From IMG/VR virus record IMGVR_UViG_3300006803_000001, positions 1 through 53,875 of that record: 53,875 bases of DNA; one strand, given 5' to 3'. This DNA is from a virus. Below are positions 1 to 8,418 of this stretch, piece by piece. The position numbers and the translations under genes are program-made. The notes under the pieces are model-generated. The model was not told where the DNA came from and did no database searches. It saw nothing but the letters and a program-made list of their open reading frames with translations. Every line of letters begins with the position of its first letter. Position 1 is the first letter of the stretch.

Positions 1-3000
1 CTCTTCGTAATGAAGCAACATGTTCATTTTTTCGACGTCAATCTTCTTGAACCCTTTTTTGTTCTCTTTCGCGATTTCCGCTTTTATCTCGTCCTTGGCT
101 TTTTGGAATTGGACGACTGACGCGGCGTTGAATTGCTTGTCGTCTTTGTGGTGATTGGTCGTCTTGACCATCGCCATCATTTTGCTTTGATAGTTTTTGT
201 CGGCTGGGTGCTTTTGCGGTCCGGTTGCCTCTTGCACTCGAGTTTCCGTGACTTTTTTCAGTTTGTCTTGCGGGAGCTTTTCGCGAATTGCTTTTGCACC
301 ATCGTCTGTGACTTTGAATTGCAAGAATGTTTTCTTTTTGCCGTCAGTCGTTGTCTCCTGCCAACCGATTGCTTGCATGTCTTCGACGTGCGACGATCCG
401 AGGTCAATTGAGTATCCATTGATTCGTGCGTTCTTGACTTTTTCGGCAACAATCCTCGGTTGCTTTGTTACGTCAAGAGCGGCTTGTTTGCCTTTTCTCG
501 ATGCTTGTTGGATTGCTGGTTTTTGCTCCGCAGGCAACAACGACTCGAGGTATTCGATCCTCTGCTTGAAGACCTTTGTCTCGGCGGCTGTCGCTGTGCT
601 CTTGACTATCTCGACGAGGTTGTCTTTGCGCTTTACGATTTCGCGAATCTGATCGTTGATCTCGTTTTGCGATATCCCTTCGAATATCTTTGCCGTCTTG
701 CCGTTGCCCGCTGCAATGCTGGGGTCTCTCATGCTCTCGAGCTCTCCGACAACCTTGCCCCATGCTTTTGAGTCTTTCTTCGCTCCTTGGGCTCTGTATG
801 CCAGTGACGCCCCGTTGTCGATTCGGTATGGCACGCCGTCTCTGATCAGAATGTTGTCATTTGATTGCCCCGCGACGTCTCGGTTCCCAAGGAGGCTGTC
901 TAGGACAAAATGCTCTTGCAATTGCCTGTTGACCTTGGCTTGAGCTTTTTCGCTCTCTCCCGATTCCCATTTGCCAAGCTCTTTTGAGTTGTCGACGTAT
1001 TCCGCAACCTTGTATGTGACGCCGTCTTTGACGAAGGTCTTTGACCCCGGCACCTTGGCTCCCATCTCGCGATAAATGCTGTCGGCTGTCGCCTCATTGA
1101 TCAATGCCTTGCTGTCGAGATTGTTGTCAAACGAGTCACTCTTGACAACCCATTGCTTGCCCGTGTCGGGGTCGACCATCAATTGAGGCTTTGTCGACCC
1201 GTTTAGTTGCTTTACGAACTCGAGCTTCTCGGGCTCGGGGAATACGAGGTCGAGGTTCTTGACGTCCTTGTCGAACTTGGTCGAGGTCTCGTTGTCTTTG
1301 AGCTTGTTTGAAATGACCTTCTCTTCGGCTTTCTTGTCGAGCTTTGCGGGCGTTGCTCCCGCTTCGAAATCTTCAATCTCCTTTTTCGTCGCTGCAATTT
1401 GCGCCTCGAGCGATTCAATTTTCGAAGTCGTGACTTTCGCTTGCTTCTCGAGTTTTTTCTTTTGGTTCGCGTCGTTTACTCCTTGGTAAAAAGCGGCGTT
1501 TTCCTCGGGAGACAAGTTGACGATGATTTGCAACTCTTTGTCGCTGGGGACTTTTCCCTCAGTGAGTTTTTTCTTCGCCTTGCTCAAGTATGAAGCTTCG
1601 GTCAATTGCGCTTGCTTCTCTGCCGTTAAGACTTTGAGCTTCTCGTTGACGACTGAAAAATCCCCCGACTCGAGTTGCTTCCAGTTCTCTGCTTTAATTC
1701 CCGTCAACTCTTGGAACGCTTTCTTTGTCGCGGCGTTCGGCTTCGCCATTGCGTCGTTGATCTCTTGGTATGCTTGGACGCTGTTCTCTTGCTCGAGACT
1801 CGCTTTTGCCTTTAATACGTCGTTGTCAGTGTATCCGTCTGGGTAAAGTTTCTTGTGCTTTTCGTATGCAAGCTTTTGCGTGCTTGTGCCGTCCTTGTAT
1901 TCTTTGAGCTTTGTCTCGAGGATCGTTTTGTCTTGCGAGATTTGTTCGGTGAGCTTTTTCGATGCCCCGAGGTCGTCGGCTTGTTTGTAAAATTCCGCGG
2001 TTTCTTTGCCCGACAATGACTTGATTGCCTCAAGACCTTTCGGGCTCGGGTTTTTGCCTTCTGAGATCGCTTTTTTTGCTTTGCTCAGATTTGAAGCTTT
2101 TGTGAGTTGCGCTTGTTTCTCTGTCGCGGCTCCCTTGGCTTGGTCTAGTAATGACGTATCGGAAATGCCCTTGTTTTGCTTCTTGATGTCTGTCAGCGCT
2201 TCGCCGAGCAATTTGTTTCCTTTGGTCTTCGGATTGTTGAAAACGTCCTTGATTGCTGTCTCGGCGTTGTATTGCTCGACGTCGAGCATTGTCACCTTTA
2301 CCTTGTCGGCGCCGTCTAGCTTTGCGGCTGTCCATTGATGATGACCTTCAATGATTTTGAACTTCCCGTCGGTGTCGCGTATTACAACGATATTGTTTTT
2401 CGGCAAGGTCGGGTCTTTCGCGTATGCTTCGACGTCTGATTTGAATACTTTGCTTGTCCCGAGCTTGAGCTCGTCGGTTGCAATGAACTCGGTCGACAAG
2501 TGCTCGGTCAAGAAGTAATCGTGTGCCTTTTGATACTCAAGCAACTTCGAGTTTGTTATCGGTTGAAAGTCCCCCAAGTCGTCAATGATTAGAGCGGCGG
2601 CAATTTCTCTTTCTCCGTTTGCAAGTTTTCTCGAGAGCGTTCCTTGCGGCAAGTTGTCGATCTTGTCTTGCAATGTCTCCTCTTGTGACTGAATCACTCC
2701 CTCGGTCTCGATTGCAAACTCCTGTCCGTCGCTAGTGACTGCAATGTCGAGTTGCTCGAGGGTCAATGGTCGATTGTCTTGATTGGTCAAGTCGCTGATT
2801 TCAAGCTGTCCGCTTCTGAATGCGTTTGCTCTGTTAATCCCTAAGACTTTATTTTGGAACTCATTCGGCTTTGTCTTTAACCATTCGCCATAGGTTTTGT
2901 CTTTCGGGATTTGTCCGTCCATGCTTGCGCGTGACCTTACAACGGCGCCCTTGCGCTGTTCTTTGCTCATGCCCATCTCTTTGAGCCTGTCGTCGACCGC

Positions 3001-3864
3001 GGCTTGAAATTCCTTGTCCCCGAGTGACTTGATTTTCTTGCCTGTCAACTCTGAGAGGCTCGGCAATACGGGGACTTGTGTTGAACGACATCCCCAATGC
3101 GCCGTCGGTCCGGGGAACTCCTTGTCGTGATCGACGGGTTTGTATTCTGGCAATGACCATCGCTTGCCGTCGAGCGCCATGCATGTTTTGGTCGTCCTCG
3201 AGTCCAGTGTCGCCAACCATCTGATCTCGCCGACAATGTCGTCGTTCTCTTCGATCGCCTCAAGTCGTGCCTCGTTGCTGACTGTTTGAACTGAGCTCCT
3301 CGCCAGTGTCTCGGCTTGAGCCTTCGAGACGTTCATGATTCCGTCTTTGTAGTTGTTCGCCTTCGTGCCGCGGATCCTCTTTGCCAAGTCTCCGACGTCC
3401 TCGCCTGCAAGATATCCTTGCCTCATTTGCCCCTCGAATTTGAATCGTAGAGCCTTGTCTTGCTCCTTCCACCATTTGCCGCTTGAGTGTCCCTCGATTG
3501 CACTGCGACGCATTACGGCGTTGACTTGGCTCTCTGTGGGGCTCTTGCGCAACAAGGGAACTCCGATCGCACCATTGAGCGCCGCCTTTGTCCCTTTGAT
3601 TTGCGTCCGCGCTAGTTTATCGAGGTCTTTCTCGGTGTTCTTGGTAATCGTCTTGTATGACTCGGTGATTGTCTGAGACGTGTCCTTCAAGAGCATTTGC
3701 AAGTTGCCTTTCTTGCTAGGGCTCGCGACCGCAATCTTCTTGACGAGGTCTTGTTCTAGGGTCTCGAGCTCCTTGACAACTTTCTTTCGAATGCCCGCCT
3801 CGACGCGCAAGATGTTTATCGCATTGGTATTTGACCAATCCTCGAGGTATTCGTTTGCGGACAT
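1..3864 (-). CDS. Multidomain minor head (SPP1 gp7/MuF-type) protein, 5' part (residues 1-1288)
   Basis: This is the N-terminal three quarters of a 1,721-residue protein whose gene crosses the linear ends and finishes at 52451. The ATG at 3864 follows the portal stop by 9 bp. Residues about 1-270 are an SPP1 gp7/MuF head-morphogenesis domain, shown by LDSRTTKTC near 218-226 and HWGCRST near 256-262. A ParB/sulfiredoxin-like segment with EGHHQWTAAKL lies near 500-512. Two copies of a roughly 60-residue repeat beginning EKQAQLT follow near 580 and 745. A HipA/PI-kinase-like domain covers about 880-1070, with GKQWVVK, NRDVAGQSNDNIL and RIDNGASLAYRAQG as likely nucleotide-binding, catalytic and metal-binding motifs. 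The family acts beside the portal in head assembly, and in some phages such proteins are packaged. Enzymatic activity of the added domains is inferred from motifs only. Confidence 0.85.
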   Translation of the reverse strand, partial: MSANEYLEDWSNTNAINILRVEAGIRKKVVKELETLEQDLVKKIAVASPSKKGNLQMLLKDTSQTITESYKTITKNTEKDLDKLARTQIKGTKAALNGAIGVPLLRKSPTESQVNAVMRRSAIEGHSSGKWWKEQDKALRFKFEGQMRQGYLAGEDVGDLAKRIRGTKANNYKDGIMNVSKAQAETLARSSVQTVSNEARLEAIEENDDIVGEIRWLATLDSRTTKTCMALDGKRWSLPEYKPVDHDKEFPGPTAHWGCRSTQVPVLPSLSELTGKKIKSLGDKEFQAAVDDRLKEMGMSKEQRKGAVVRSRASMDGQIPKDKTYGEWLKTKPNEFQNKVLGINRANAFRSGQLEISDLTNQDNRPLTLEQLDIAVTSDGQEFAIETEGVIQSQEETLQDKIDNLPQGTLSRKLANGEREIAAALIIDDLGDFQPITNSKLLEYQKAHDYFLTEHLSTEFIATDELKLGTSKVFKSDVEAYAKDPTLPKNNIVVIRDTDGKFKIIEGHHQWTAAKLDGADKVKVTMLDVEQYNAETAIKDVFNNPKTKGNKLLGEALTDIKKQNKGISDTSLLDQAKGAATEKQAQLTKASNLSKAKKAISEGKNPSPKGLEAIKSLSGKETAEFYKQADDLGASKKLTEQISQDKTILETKLKEYKDGTSTQKLAYEKHKKLYPDGYTDNDVLKAKASLEQENSVQAYQEINDAMAKPNAATKKAFQELTGIKAENWKQLESGDFSVVNEKLKVLTAEKQAQLTEASYLSKAKKKLTEGKVPSDKELQIIVNLSPEENAAFYQGVNDANQKKKLEKQAKVTTSKIESLEAQIAATKKEIEDFEAGATPAKLDKKAEEKVISNKLKDNETSTKFDKDVKNLDLVFPEPEKLEFVKQLNGSTKPQLMVDPDTGKQWVVKSDSFDNNLDSKALINEATADSIYREMGAKVPGSKTFVKDGVTYKVAEYVDNSKELGKWESGESEKAQAKVNRQLQEHFVLDSLLGNRDVAGQSNDNILIRDGVPYRIDNGASLAYRAQGAKKDSKAWGKVVGELESMRDPSIAAGNGKTAKIFEGISQNEINDQIREIVKRKDNLVEIVKSTATAAETKVFKQRIEYLESLLPAEQKPAIQQASRKGKQAALDVTKQPRIVAEKVKNARINGYSIDLGSSHVEDMQAIGWQETTTDGKKKTFLQFKVTDDGAKAIREKLPQDKLKKVTETRVQEATGPQKHPADKNYQSKMMAMVKTTNHHKDDKQFNAASVVQFQKAKDEIKAEIAKENKKGFKKIDVEKMNMLLHYEE

Positions 3865-3873
3865 TTGCCTTTT

Positions 3874-5370
3874 TTAAGCTTCGACCTCGTCTTGCTCCTC
3901 TTCGGGCTCCTCTTGCTCTTCGCTCAATTGCGGCTCGGGCTCGGGCGCTGGCGTTGGCATTGGTGACTCTTGCTCGAGGTCTCTTTTCTCTTCGTCGGCT
4001 GTTGTTCCCTCTGGATACATTTCGCCTTTTTGGAGGTTGTAGAAAAAGGTCGGATATGAGATCGCCCCCATTTGCAACGCTGAAACAAGCGCCGTCAGTG
4101 TTTGGGGATTCATGCCCGCCGATACAAAGTCTTGCGATACAACGAGAAAGTTTGTTTCGGAATAGTCTTTCGGCATATTCGAGGACGTCTTGTCAGACCA
4201 CCATGCCGCAATCTGCATTGCTTGAGAAAGTGAGGCGCTCATTGCCGAGCTCATGCGACTTAGAGACGCCGTGTCGGCGCTTGCTCTCAACTGGACTGTC
4301 TCGAATGCTTCCGCGTCTCTGGACTCTGCAAAAAGCAACCTCGCCCCAAGTGCTGACATTTGTTGTTGCTTCTCTTCTAGTGCTTTTGTGAGCTCTGAAA
4401 GTCCGCTTCCCGTGAACTCCAAGAATCCGAACTTTGCATTGTCGTTTTCGCTGATCCACGCATATTCCGTCCCCAACTTGAATGTCCCGTTCTCGGCGTC
4501 AATGCCTGTCGCGTATGGTGTCGGCAATGCGGCAATGTGGCGAGCGTGCTCGAGGTCGACGCTTGAAATGTAGTGACTGACGTTGATTTGAGCCAAGTCC
4601 TCGAGGGGGATTTCCCCGACGTCGGGTTTTGTGTGCGTTGCCCCGTGAAAGACCACGGGAATGAAAGTCATGTTTTTGCCTCCGCGCATTGGCTCGAAAG
4701 TTTCTTCGGCTTCCATTGAGGATGTGATCCCCTTGCCTAAGTATGTTTCGACTCCGCTTCCCGTATATTGAGAGGTCTTGTTTCTGTCTGAATAAACGTC
4801 GACTGTCAGAATGCCGTCTCTGATTCGATATATGCGGATCCTCTCCGTATTGGCTGTCGATACGTCGTCCCCCTTCATCTCGTCGTCACGCTCTCGCACT
4901 TTGAGATAATCGAGCACGTTCTTTCCTTGTGTTCTTGTTGTGTGCCAATCGAGAATGTCGACTTCGCGATAAAACGCGAAATATGGTCTTTGTTCCTCTT
5001 CCGACCATTCGATGATTGTGCATGCCCTGCCAGTGCTTGAGACCGCCTCCGCCAACTCGACGCAATAGTTGGTGATCGAGTTGCCCTGCATGTCTACGTC
5101 GGCAAGGACTTGTTCGTCGAGCTCGCTCTCTGTCTCGGGCGGCTTGCGAGTCAACAATCCAGTTTGAGCCCTGTTTGCTGTTGATGTGCCGTTGAAGAAA
5201 TTGCCGCGTTGTTTGAACTTCTGATATTCCTTCTCGGTCTGCCCGTCGAGCCTCGGGAGATATGTCTCTCCTAGCTTCTTTATTGTGCGACCGCCTGCGA
5301 TGCAATCAATGACTGTTTTCCACCCTTCGACGTTTTCTTCGTATTGGGTATGGACTGATTCGATGCTCAT
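3874..5370 (-). CDS. Portal protein (DUF4055 family)
   Basis: A 498-residue protein of the DUF4055 portal family, the dodecameric ring at the head vertex through which DNA is packaged. Support comes from the N-terminal pattern YLPRLDGQTEKEYQKFKQR followed by an FFNGT segment, the expected length, and the minor head gene directly downstream. The C-terminus is very acidic (EEQEEPEEEQDEVEA). I chose the ATG at 5370 rather than an in-frame start 13 codons upstream because AGAAAGG lies 8 bases before it, one of few recognisable Shine-Dalgarno sites here, and it gives the family-like N-terminus MSIESVHTQYEE. Unusually, the terminase genes do not precede it directly but lie about 6 kb upstream in transcription order. 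Confidence 0.9.
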   Translation of the reverse strand: MSIESVHTQYEENVEGWKTVIDCIAGGRTIKKLGETYLPRLDGQTEKEYQKFKQRGNFFNGTSTANRAQTGLLTRKPPETESELDEQVLADVDMQGNSITNYCVELAEAVSSTGRACTIIEWSEEEQRPYFAFYREVDILDWHTTRTQGKNVLDYLKVRERDDEMKGDDVSTANTERIRIYRIRDGILTVDVYSDRNKTSQYTGSGVETYLGKGITSSMEAEETFEPMRGGKNMTFIPVVFHGATHTKPDVGEIPLEDLAQINVSHYISSVDLEHARHIAALPTPYATGIDAENGTFKLGTEYAWISENDNAKFGFLEFTGSGLSELTKALEEKQQQMSALGARLLFAESRDAEAFETVQLRASADTASLSRMSSAMSASLSQAMQIAAWWSDKTSSNMPKDYSETNFLVVSQDFVSAGMNPQTLTALVSALQMGAISYPTFFYNLQKGEMYPEGTTADEEKRDLEQESPMPTPAPEPEPQLSEEQEEPEEEQDEVEA

Positions 5371-5432
5371 GATACTTGCCTTTCTACTGAGAAAACAATC
5401 TTTCGTCAAAAATAAATACTTAGATTTGCAAT

Positions 5433-5615
5433 TTAGTGGTCAAAACGCAACGCGTCCCTTTGATTCCAATCAACGATTTTTGTGTTCGCGTGATTTACTT
5501 TTGATTTCTTGAGCCTTTTTGCCGCCTTCATTACCTTTTCCATGTCGACGCTGTCGCTGTGTCTTAATCTTGTGAGCAATTGTTCTTGAGTCAATTTTCT
5601 TGGGTTTGTTCGCAT
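5433..5615 (-). CDS. Small basic hypothetical protein (60 aa)
   Basis: I do not recognise this protein. It begins MRTNPRKLTQEQLLTRLRHS, is lysine/arginine-rich and predicted helical, and ends RDALRFDH. The frame is open for 50 more codons upstream, but that extension overlaps the gene at 5650-5823 and reads as low-complexity basic/proline sequence, so I use the ATG at 5615. It sits between a small gene and the portal; the 62 bp after it contain the portal's leader. Confidence 0.5.
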   Translation of the reverse strand: MRTNPRKLTQEQLLTRLRHSDSVDMEKVMKAAKRLKKSKVNHANTKIVDWNQRDALRFDH

Positions 5616-5649
5616 TCGTGGAAAGGGTATGATTTTACAAGGGTCTAAT

Positions 5650-5823
5650 TCAACCGCCCTCTTCCTTTTCCTCGGGAGGTTTCTCGGCAAGCTCAGAAAC
5701 ATTGCTTGCGGTTTCGGGTGTTCGCTTGGAAAATATTCGATCCCAACCTTGACGATATTGCTCATTGCTGACTTTGGTCTTGATCAAATCTTTTGTGATG
5801 TCGTTGCGGGCTGGGGTGCTCAT
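5650..5823 (-). CDS. Small hypothetical protein (57 aa)
   Basis: The ATG at 5823 lies 2 bp after the TGA of the preceding gene (TGATAATG), which suggests translational coupling. It encodes MSTPARNDITKDLIKTKVS and ends in a charged tail rich in P, E and K. I do not recognise the family. It competes with a longer overlapping frame (5433-5765). I prefer this reading because of the tight stop-start junction and the more protein-like composition. Confidence 0.5.
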   Translation of the reverse strand: MSTPARNDITKDLIKTKVSNEQYRQGWDRIFSKRTPETASNVSELAEKPPEEKEEGG

Positions 5824-5825
5824 TA

Positions 5826-6068
5826 TCAATCGGGGTCGTATGCGCTTGCGACCATGACCATTGCCGCCTCTTCGTCATCATTCTCGATCGACTTCATCGC
5901 TCCTGCGAGCGCAACGCTTCGCCTGTTCAAATCGTCGGTCACGTAAATGTCAAGTTGGTCTCTTGCGTTCTGCTTGACGACGTTCCATTCGTCGGCGTAT
6001 TTCTTGCGGCAATGGGCAACGACTTCCGCAATGCCTCTTGCCGTTTGCCTGTAAAGGGTCGCGTCCAT
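5826..6068 (-). CDS. Hypothetical protein (80 aa)
   Basis: An 80-residue acidic, helical protein of unknown function, starting MDATLYRQTARGIAEVV. It follows the SSB gene by 2 bp and is followed 2 bp later by another small gene, so it belongs to a tightly packed co-transcribed set. No membrane segment, signal peptide or cysteine cluster is visible. Confidence 0.65.
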   Translation of the reverse strand: MDATLYRQTARGIAEVVAHCRKKYADEWNVVKQNARDQLDIYVTDDLNRRSVALAGAMKSIENDDEEAAMVMVASAYDPD

Positions 6069-6070
6069 TT

Positions 6071-6541
6071 TTAAAAAGGAATTTCGTCGTCGTGTGTAAT
6101 AGCGCCCGCGGGCGCTTGCCTCTGCGGCTCCGCTGGGGGGAGATGCGATGCTCGAGGCATACTTTGCTGACTTTGCGGTTGCGACGCACTAGGGGCGCCG
6201 TTTTGAGCCTTTGCGCCTATGAATTGCGCATTGATGATCGTCACGGCGTGCTTTGTCTTCGTTGCTCCCGTTTCTTTGTCCTGCCATTGCTCTTGCTTGA
6301 TCTTGCCTTCTACAAACAGCGCCGACCCCTTGGTCGTGTATTGCGTCAATGTCTCGGCGAGTTTGCTCCAAGCTGTGATGTCCATAAACATTACTTGCTC
6401 GACTTTCTCCCCGTTCTTGTCGAGTCGAGTCTCGTTGACTGCGATTGAATTGCTCGCGACGACGTTGCCGCTGGCAAGTGTTTGTTTGTTCCAGTCGGCG
6501 ACGAGGTTTCCCATTAGCATTATTTTATTATATGAAGGCAT
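6071..6541 (-). CDS. ssb: Single-stranded DNA-binding protein
   Basis: A 156-residue SSB. Residues 1-105 form the OB fold, with the typical start NKIMLMGNLVADW and the segment KGSALFVEGKIKQEQW. A flexible Q/S/P/A-rich linker follows, then the acidic tip HDDEIPF that in bacterial SSBs docks partner proteins. It coats single-stranded DNA in replication and recombination. The linker codons include one of the eight GCGCCCGCGGGCGC palindromes of this genome (6102-6115), read here as APAGA. Its neighbour upstream is a DnaA domain IV protein, about 14 kb from the main replication block. Confidence 0.95.
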   Translation of the reverse strand: MPSYNKIMLMGNLVADWNKQTLASGNVVASNSIAVNETRLDKNGEKVEQVMFMDITAWSKLAETLTQYTTKGSALFVEGKIKQEQWQDKETGATKTKHAVTIINAQFIGAKAQNGAPSASQPQSQQSMPRASHLPPAEPQRQAPAGAITHDDEIPF

Positions 6542-6571
6542 TGATTGCTGTTTGTTTGTTGTTGCGGCTTT

Positions 6572-6946
6572 TTACACGTTAGGGTCAAGCTCTGCAATCT
6601 CTTTCTTCTCGTCATAGTCTTTCCAGACCTCGAGGTCGACGTTGTTGCTGTATATGCCCCGCCCTTGCTTCGCCGCGTGCACGGCGCCTGTATGGTCGCC
6701 ATACCCTAGCGTATGACTGATATCTTCCCATGTAAGGCTTGTGCATTTGCGTATGAGGTATGCGGCAACTTGCTTTGCGTTTGTGTTCTTCAATAGGACA
6801 GTTGCTCGGTCGATCTCGTATCGTCTTGCAACAAAGGAGATGATTTGCTCGGCTTTCTTATCCTCTGGGCAATGTCCTCGTTTGTTTAATTCTTTGACGA
6901 GGTCTCCTGTCGCGACGTTTTCGAGCGTTGGTTGTTTATTGATCAT
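6572..6946 (-). CDS. Free-standing DnaA domain IV-like DNA-binding protein
   Basis: A 124-residue protein without an ATPase domain. Its C-terminal half, KQVAAYLIRKCTSLTWEDIS followed by HTLGYGDHTGAVHAAKQG, matches the helix-turn-helix of DnaA domain IV, including the DHT signature that contacts DnaA boxes in bacterial DnaA. It could bind DnaA-box-like sites in the phage or host origin to recruit, compete with or titrate host initiator; that role is inference. It overlaps the downstream end of the next gene upstream by 11 bp and lies 30 bp before ssb. Confidence 0.8.
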   Translation of the reverse strand: MINKQPTLENVATGDLVKELNKRGHCPEDKKAEQIISFVARRYEIDRATVLLKNTNAKQVAAYLIRKCTSLTWEDISHTLGYGDHTGAVHAAKQGRGIYSNNVDLEVWKDYDEKKEIAELDPNV

Positions 6947-7415
6947 TTGATGACTCCTCTTCTTTTTGTTGTTCGGTCAAACATTCTTCTTTTTGGTCAT
7001 GAAACGACCAGCAATCCTCACAGAAATTGCGCATGTGCGCGTCGTCGTTGTAGTCGTGCCAGAATGCCGACGATGGGTGATAGTCCATGCTCGACCCGTA
7101 TTCGGTCTCGTTCTGCCAATCATACATACATTGCCAAACTTTCATGAGTGGCGCTTCGTGCATGAGAGTGTCTTGCGTGCTGTTCTTGAAGTTGTCATAT
7201 TGCAACTCGGCGGTCTGGGTAATCATCCAAGAGACAAAGTCAGACTCGCGAACTGTCTTGCGTGCGACATAGTCTGCCGTCGGGGTGATTGTGATCTCTC
7301 CGTCAAGCGTGCATGCCTCCGCCTGCGCCCTTGAGCGAAAGCGGATCATGAGGTGCTCGGGTTTGTCTCGGTGTCTCACTACGCTGAGAAACTCGTTTGA
7401 GGTAAATATCCACAT
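6936..7415 (-). CDS. Conserved phage hypothetical protein (MWIFT-type N-terminus)
   Basis: A 159-residue protein beginning MWIFTSNEFLSVVRHRD and continuing LMIRFRSRAQAEACT. This start resembles a widespread small phage/actinobacterial family of unknown function that opens M-[WF]-[IL]-F-T and is rich in aromatic residues. The C-terminal third is rich in D, H, C and W with several Cys/His pairs (FCEDCWSFH), possibly metal-binding. The ATG at 7415 is preferred over an upstream frame extension, which would overlap the neighbouring gene. Confidence 0.7.
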   Translation of the reverse strand: MWIFTSNEFLSVVRHRDKPEHLMIRFRSRAQAEACTLDGEITITPTADYVARKTVRESDFVSWMITQTAELQYDNFKNSTQDTLMHEAPLMKVWQCMYDWQNETEYGSSMDYHPSSAFWHDYNDDAHMRNFCEDCWSFHDQKEECLTEQQKEEESSNDQ

Positions 7416-7416
7416 A

Positions 7417-7776
7417 TTAGTAATTCGTTGATTTGATTGCTTGATACTCTTTGAACGTCTTTTCAGAGACTTGCCACAAGTGATCGACAAGCGTTCTGAA
7501 TTCGACGACGTCGCCTTCGAATGCGGGCGCCTTTGTTATTGCTCGAGATGTCATTGTCTTGATCAACAAGCAATCGGCAATGCTGTCGGGGAGCTCTTCC
7601 CCTGTTTTGTGCATGATGAAGTATCGCCATGTCGGGGCGTCGTCCTTGTCGACGAGTGCCCAAACATTGAGACCCTCTTCGGTCATGTCTGTGTGTGTAA
7701 TGACTGCCGTCGCTGGGATTTTGGCACGCATGCCGCTAGGCGACAAGCTGATGTTGTATTTGAATATTGTTTTCAT
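7417..7776 (-). CDS. Hypothetical protein (DUF7352-like)
   Basis: A 119-residue protein starting MKTIFKYNISLSPSG and containing NVWALVDKDDAP. This matches my recollection of the small phage/plasmid DUF7352 family (MKTI-x-KY...LWALVD), whose function is not known. It ends 2 bp before the start of the next gene. The leader contains the A/C-rich AAAACCAACATG motif instead of a Shine-Dalgarno site. Confidence 0.65.
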   Translation of the reverse strand: MKTIFKYNISLSPSGMRAKIPATAVITHTDMTEEGLNVWALVDKDDAPTWRYFIMHKTGEELPDSIADCLLIKTMTSRAITKAPAFEGDVVEFRTLVDHLWQVSEKTFKEYQAIKSTNY

Positions 7777-7784
7777 GTTGGTTT

Positions 7785-8012
7785 TTATTGTGATTTTGCT
7801 CTGTCGGCTTCGATGATTCCTTCGCGCATGTAGTCAAGCAACTCGGAAAGGTCTTGACGGATCAGCATTGCTTCGTATTGCGTATTACGATCGCAACTCT
7901 TGACGTCGAGCTCGTTGATCAAGTTTGTGATTCTGGTCAATCTTGTCTCTGCGACGATGAGCTTTCCTTGTAGGTTGCCCGCGATTTTGTGATATTCGAT
8001 TTCTTTTTTCAT
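7785..8012 (-). CDS. Hypothetical protein (75 aa)
   Basis: A charged, probably all-helical 75-residue protein beginning MKKEIEYHKIAGNLQGKL. I do not recognise it. The start at 8012 is preceded by the recurrent leader AACCAACAAGAACCAACATG, which follows the hairpin at 8038-8051. The longer upstream frame is low-complexity and would cover that leader. Confidence 0.6.
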   Translation of the reverse strand: MKKEIEYHKIAGNLQGKLIVAETRLTRITNLINELDVKSCDRNTQYEAMLIRQDLSELLDYMREGIIEADRAKSQ

Positions 8013-8037
8013 GTTGGTTCTTGTTGGTTTAGGTTGT

Positions 8038-8051
8038 GCCCCCGAGGGGGC
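8038..8051. repeat. Post-stop G/C hairpin (GCCCCCGAGGGGGC)
   Basis: An inverted repeat (six-bp arms) 7 bp after a stop codon, with the A/C-rich leader of the next gene directly behind it. The same sequence recurs at 10892-10905 and 11209-11222, with variants at 15024-15037, 15303-15316 and 15747-15763. No U-tract follows on the minus strand, so it is more likely an RNA processing or stability element than an intrinsic terminator. Confidence 0.7.
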
Positions 8052-8058
8052 TGTATAA

Positions 8059-8418
8059 TTAGTCGACGATTGGATATGCGTCTCTGATTGCGTTTTCGAT
8101 CTTGTTGAGCCTTTCGGTTTCCGCCTCGATGCACATGTCGGTTTTGAAATAGAACATGTCCTCAAAGGTCAATCCGTGTTGTTTGGCGTATGACTTGTCT
8201 GTCTCGTCGAGTTGTTGCTCGTAATAGCTTTCGCTCTTGAAGGTGCTTTGATATCTGTCCATGTAGATTCGATATTGCAAGCTCGAGACGCCGTCGTATG
8301 TGTAGTCGTCGCCGAGGATGTCTTTCGCTTTCTTGAAGCAATCGCCCCAGTTCGCATGAAAGAATTCGGTAACAGTTGGCTTGTGTGTCTCTGTGTTGGT
8401 TTTTGTGTTGGTATTCAT
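8059..8418 (-). CDS. Hypothetical protein behind MNTNT-type promoter module (copy 1)
   Basis: A 119-residue protein of unknown function (MNTNTKTNTETHKPTVTEFF), with many aromatic and acidic residues. It is the first of five genes in this genome whose start codon sits in a shared promoter/start module, so the N-terminal MNTNT reflects conserved nucleotides rather than protein homology. The alternative upstream start (TTG at 8439) would place the -10-like element inside the coding region. A G/C hairpin follows its stop. Confidence 0.65.
   Translation of the reverse strand: MNTNTKTNTETHKPTVTEFFHANWGDCFKKAKDILGDDYTYDGVSSLQYRIYMDRYQSTFKSESYYEQQLDETDKSYAKQHGLTFEDMFYFKTDMCIEAETERLNKIENAIRDAYPIVD

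Noticed and set aside
3831-4391. Plus-strand open frame of 186 codons
   Set aside because: Antisense to the portal and minor head genes; low-complexity Leu/Arg/Ala start and no domain.
5371-5432. Possible promoter before the portal (TATTTTTG, TTGACC, TTGCAA elements)
   Set aside because: Several weak hexamers occur in this A/T-rich 62 bp, but none has a convincing spacing.
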